A DNA stretch of 32,936 nt from Comamonadaceae bacterium (GTDB lineage Bacteria; Pseudomonadota; Gammaproteobacteria; Burkholderiales; Burkholderiaceae_C), in contig CANBTZ010000006.1 of NCBI GenBank assembly GCA_947372495.1, positions 1 through 32,936 on the forward strand. The letters are read 5' to 3'. Position 1 is the first letter of the stretch. Every line of letters begins with the position of its first letter. This document shows positions 31,302 through 32,936 of this stretch, one piece after another. Below the pieces are notes generated by a model. It worked only from the letters and a program-made list of their open reading frames with translations, was not told the origin of the DNA and did no database searches. Made by a program: the position numbers and the translations under genes.

Positions 31302-32936
31302 TCAATCCCCCTTTGTCGCAGCCTGCTGGGCACGCTCGCGGGCGAAGCCTGCTTCAAGCTGCGGCTTGCCCGACACGTAAGCACGCGGCCAAGCGATGTC
31401 TTTGAAGCCGATGCGTGCTGCTTCTGTCAAGGTCCAAGCCGGGTTGGCCAGGTGCGGGCGGGCCACAGCACAAAGGTCGGCGCGGCCTGCGGCCAGGATG
31501 CTGTTGACGTGGTCGGCCTCAGAGATGGCACCCACCGCGATGGTGGCGATGCCCGCTTCTTGGCGGATGCGGTCTGCAAACGGGGTTTGGTACATGCGGC
31601 CGTAAGTGGGCTTTTGCTGCGCACTGACCTGACCGGACGAGCAGTCGATCATGTCGGCCCCGGCGGCCTTGAAGGCCCGGGCGATCTCTACCGCGTCGGT
31701 CGGTGTGATGCCGCCTTCGACCCAGTCGTGTGCCGAGATGCGCACCGACATGGGCAGGTCTTTGGGCCAAGCGGCGCGCACGGCGGCAAAAACTTCGAGC
31801 GGGTAACGCAGGCGGTTGGCGAGCGATCCGCCGTACTCGTCGGTGCGCTCATTTGTAAGAGGGCTGATGAAGCTAGACAACAGATAGCCGTGGGCGCAGT
31901 GCAACTCGAGCCAGTCAAAACCAGCTTTGGCAGCGCGCTGGGTGCTGGCCACGAAGTCGGCCGTGACGCGGTCCATGTCGGCGCGGGTCATTGCACGGGG
32001 CACATCGCCGTGCGGCAAATAGGGCTGCGCCGATGCCGCCAGCAATGGCCAGTTGCCTTCTGCGTCGTCAGCGGGCACAGGCTGGTCCATGCCCGCGCCT
32101 TGCCAAGGTCGGCAGGTCGAGCCTTTGGGCCCTGCATGGCCGATCTGCAGGCCGATCTTCGCGTCAGACTTGGCATGCACCCAGTCCACTATTCTTGCAA
32201 AGTCGGTGGTCTGCTGCTCATTCCACAAACCCGGGCAGCCGTGCGTGATGCGACCATCCATGCTGGGTGCGGTCATCTCGACCATCACCAGCCCGGCGCC
32301 GCCCACGGCGCGTGCGCCCAAGTGCACCAGGTGGTCTTCGCCTACACGGCCGTCCACGGCCATGTATTGCGCCATGGGCGAGACCACCACGCGGTTCTTG
32401 AGCGTGACCGAGCGTTGGGTGTAGGGCGTGAACATGGGCGGGCGAATGCCCGGCGTGGCCGTGCGCCCTGCAAACCAGGCCTCGTAGCCTTCCAGCCAGG
32501 CTTTGTCACGAAGGCGCAAATTCTCGTGGCTGATGCGCTGACTGCGGGTGAGCATGGAGTACATGAACTGCTCGGGCTCGAGCTGGTCGCAGTAGCGCTC
32601 ACCACAGACCTCGAACCATTCCATCGCGTTCCAGGCGGCGTTTTGCAGGCGGATGACGTCGATCTCGCGCACGGCTTGGTAATGTTTCAGCACTTCAGGG
32701 ATGCGGTCAGCGGTGTCACCCAGCGCCTTGAACTGGCGCACCAACTCAATGGCGTCTTCGAGCGCGAGCTTGGTGCCCGAGCCAATCGCAAAGTGCGCGG
32801 TGTGCACCGCGTCGCCCATCAGCACCACATGGCTGTTGCCGTTGAAGGTGGACCAGTTGGCGCACTTGACGCGCTGGAAGTTGAGCCACGCCGAGCCACG
32901 CAGGTGGCGGGCGTTGGTCATCAGCTTCTCGCCTTG
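31302..32936 (-). CDS. Bifunctional FAD monooxygenase / Old Yellow Enzyme fusion (2-aminobenzoyl-CoA monooxygenase/reductase or salicylyl-CoA 5-hydroxylase type), N-terminus beyond the window
   Basis: The frame stays open to the window edge; 544 aa are visible. The first roughly 155 residues are the C-terminal part of a class A flavin monooxygenase ([29 protein letters not shown], the GD motif that binds FAD). From about residue 170 an Old Yellow Enzyme domain follows: [64 protein letters not shown] (in parts), and [21 protein letters not shown]. This fusion is characteristic of the 2-aminobenzoyl-CoA enzyme, which hydroxylates and then reduces the ring; databases often label it salicylyl-CoA 5-hydroxylase. 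It is upstream of the SDR gene in the operon. Confidence 0.9.
   Translation of the reverse strand, partial: QGEKLMTNARHLRGSAWLNFQRVKCANWSTFNGNSHVVLMGDAVHTAHFAIGSGTKLALEDAIELVRQFKALGDTADRIPEVLKHYQAVREIDVIRLQNAAWNAMEWFEVCGERYCDQLEPEQFMYSMLTRSQRISHENLRLRDKAWLEGYEAWFAGRTATPGIRPPMFTPYTQRSVTLKNRVVVSPMAQYMAVDGRVGEDHLVHLGARAVGGAGLVMVEMTAPSMDGRITHGCPGLWNEQQTTDFARIVDWVHAKSDAKIGLQIGHAGPKGSTCRPWQGAGMDQPVPADDAEGNWPLLAASAQPYLPHGDVPRAMTRADMDRVTADFVASTQRAAKAGFDWLELHCAHGYLLSSFISPLTNERTDEYGGSLANRLRYPLEVFAAVRAAWPKDLPMSVRISAHDWVEGGITPTDAVEIARAFKAAGADMIDCSSGQVSAQQKPTYGRMYQTPFADRIRQEAGIATIAVGAISEADHVNSILAAGRADLCAVARPHLANPAWTLTEAARIGFKDIAWPRAYVSGKPQLEAGFARERAQQAATKGD

Noticed and set aside
1-32936. CRISPR arrays, tRNA/rRNA genes and insertion sequences
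   Set aside because: The CARF domain prompted a search, but there are no regularly spaced repeats, no cas genes, no tRNA-like cloverleaf and no transposase; the only repeats are the REP-like units.

Overview
The window looks like chromosomal DNA of a betaproteobacterium of the order Burkholderiales, probably a Comamonadaceae member. The grounds are the GC-rich codon use, the argS / SPOR protein / dsbA and lptA-lptB-rpoN gene order, an orphan Bug-type solute-binding protein, and aerobic CoA-dependent aromatic catabolism genes. This is inferred from gene content, not from a marker gene. I saw no rRNA, tRNA, CRISPR array or transposase.

Layout. (1) 1-10.4 kb is mostly core genome: a family 2 glycosyltransferase (minus strand), argS, a SPOR-domain protein, dsbA with a terminator, lptA-lptB-rpoN, an rRNA methyltransferase overlapping a PIN nuclease gene, a BrnT/BrnA-like toxin-antitoxin pair with a palindromic operator, and a YecA/UPF0149 protein. 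(2) 10.5-18.5 kb is a catabolic divergon. The minus-strand operon encodes, in transcription order, a NicX-like Fe(II) ring-cleaving dioxygenase, an alpha/beta hydrolase, an acyl-CoA dehydrogenase-like flavoprotein without the usual catalytic Glu, an acyl-CoA ligase, a Bug solute-binding protein and a fluoroacetate-dehalogenase-like hydrolase. The divergent plus-strand operon encodes a flavin reductase and a MarR regulator, with a palindrome between the two starts. (3) 18.5-25.7 kb is an AT-richer accessory island, all on the minus strand. It holds a DUF262/DUF1524 (GmrSD-like) protein, a coiled-coil protein, an RtcR-like sigma-54 activator with an N-terminal CARF domain, and a three-gene operon behind a well-formed -24/-12 promoter. 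That operon starts with a predicted uracil-DNA-glycosylase-fold protein and continues with two unknown proteins. (4) 25.7-32.9 kb is a minus-strand operon for aerobic, CoA-dependent degradation of 2-aminobenzoate (or salicylate): a bifunctional monooxygenase/Old-Yellow-Enzyme protein (cut by the window edge), SDR, MarR, crotonase, acyl-CoA dehydrogenase, benzoate-CoA-ligase-type ligase and a Rid protein.

The best candidate for an undescribed system is the island between the two catabolic operons. A CARF sensor on a sigma-54 AAA+ activator, translationally coupled to a coiled-coil protein, would switch on a small operon led by a predicted DNA glycosylase. Classical RtcR controls RNA repair (rtcBA), but no rtcA or rtcB is present here. 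A stress- or phage-induced, ligand-gated defence or repair module is the working hypothesis.

REP-like palindromic elements sharing the head G(T/A)GGGAGC / GTAGGAGC occur at three loci (about 10.4, 16.2 and 31.2 kb), mostly as inverted pairs.
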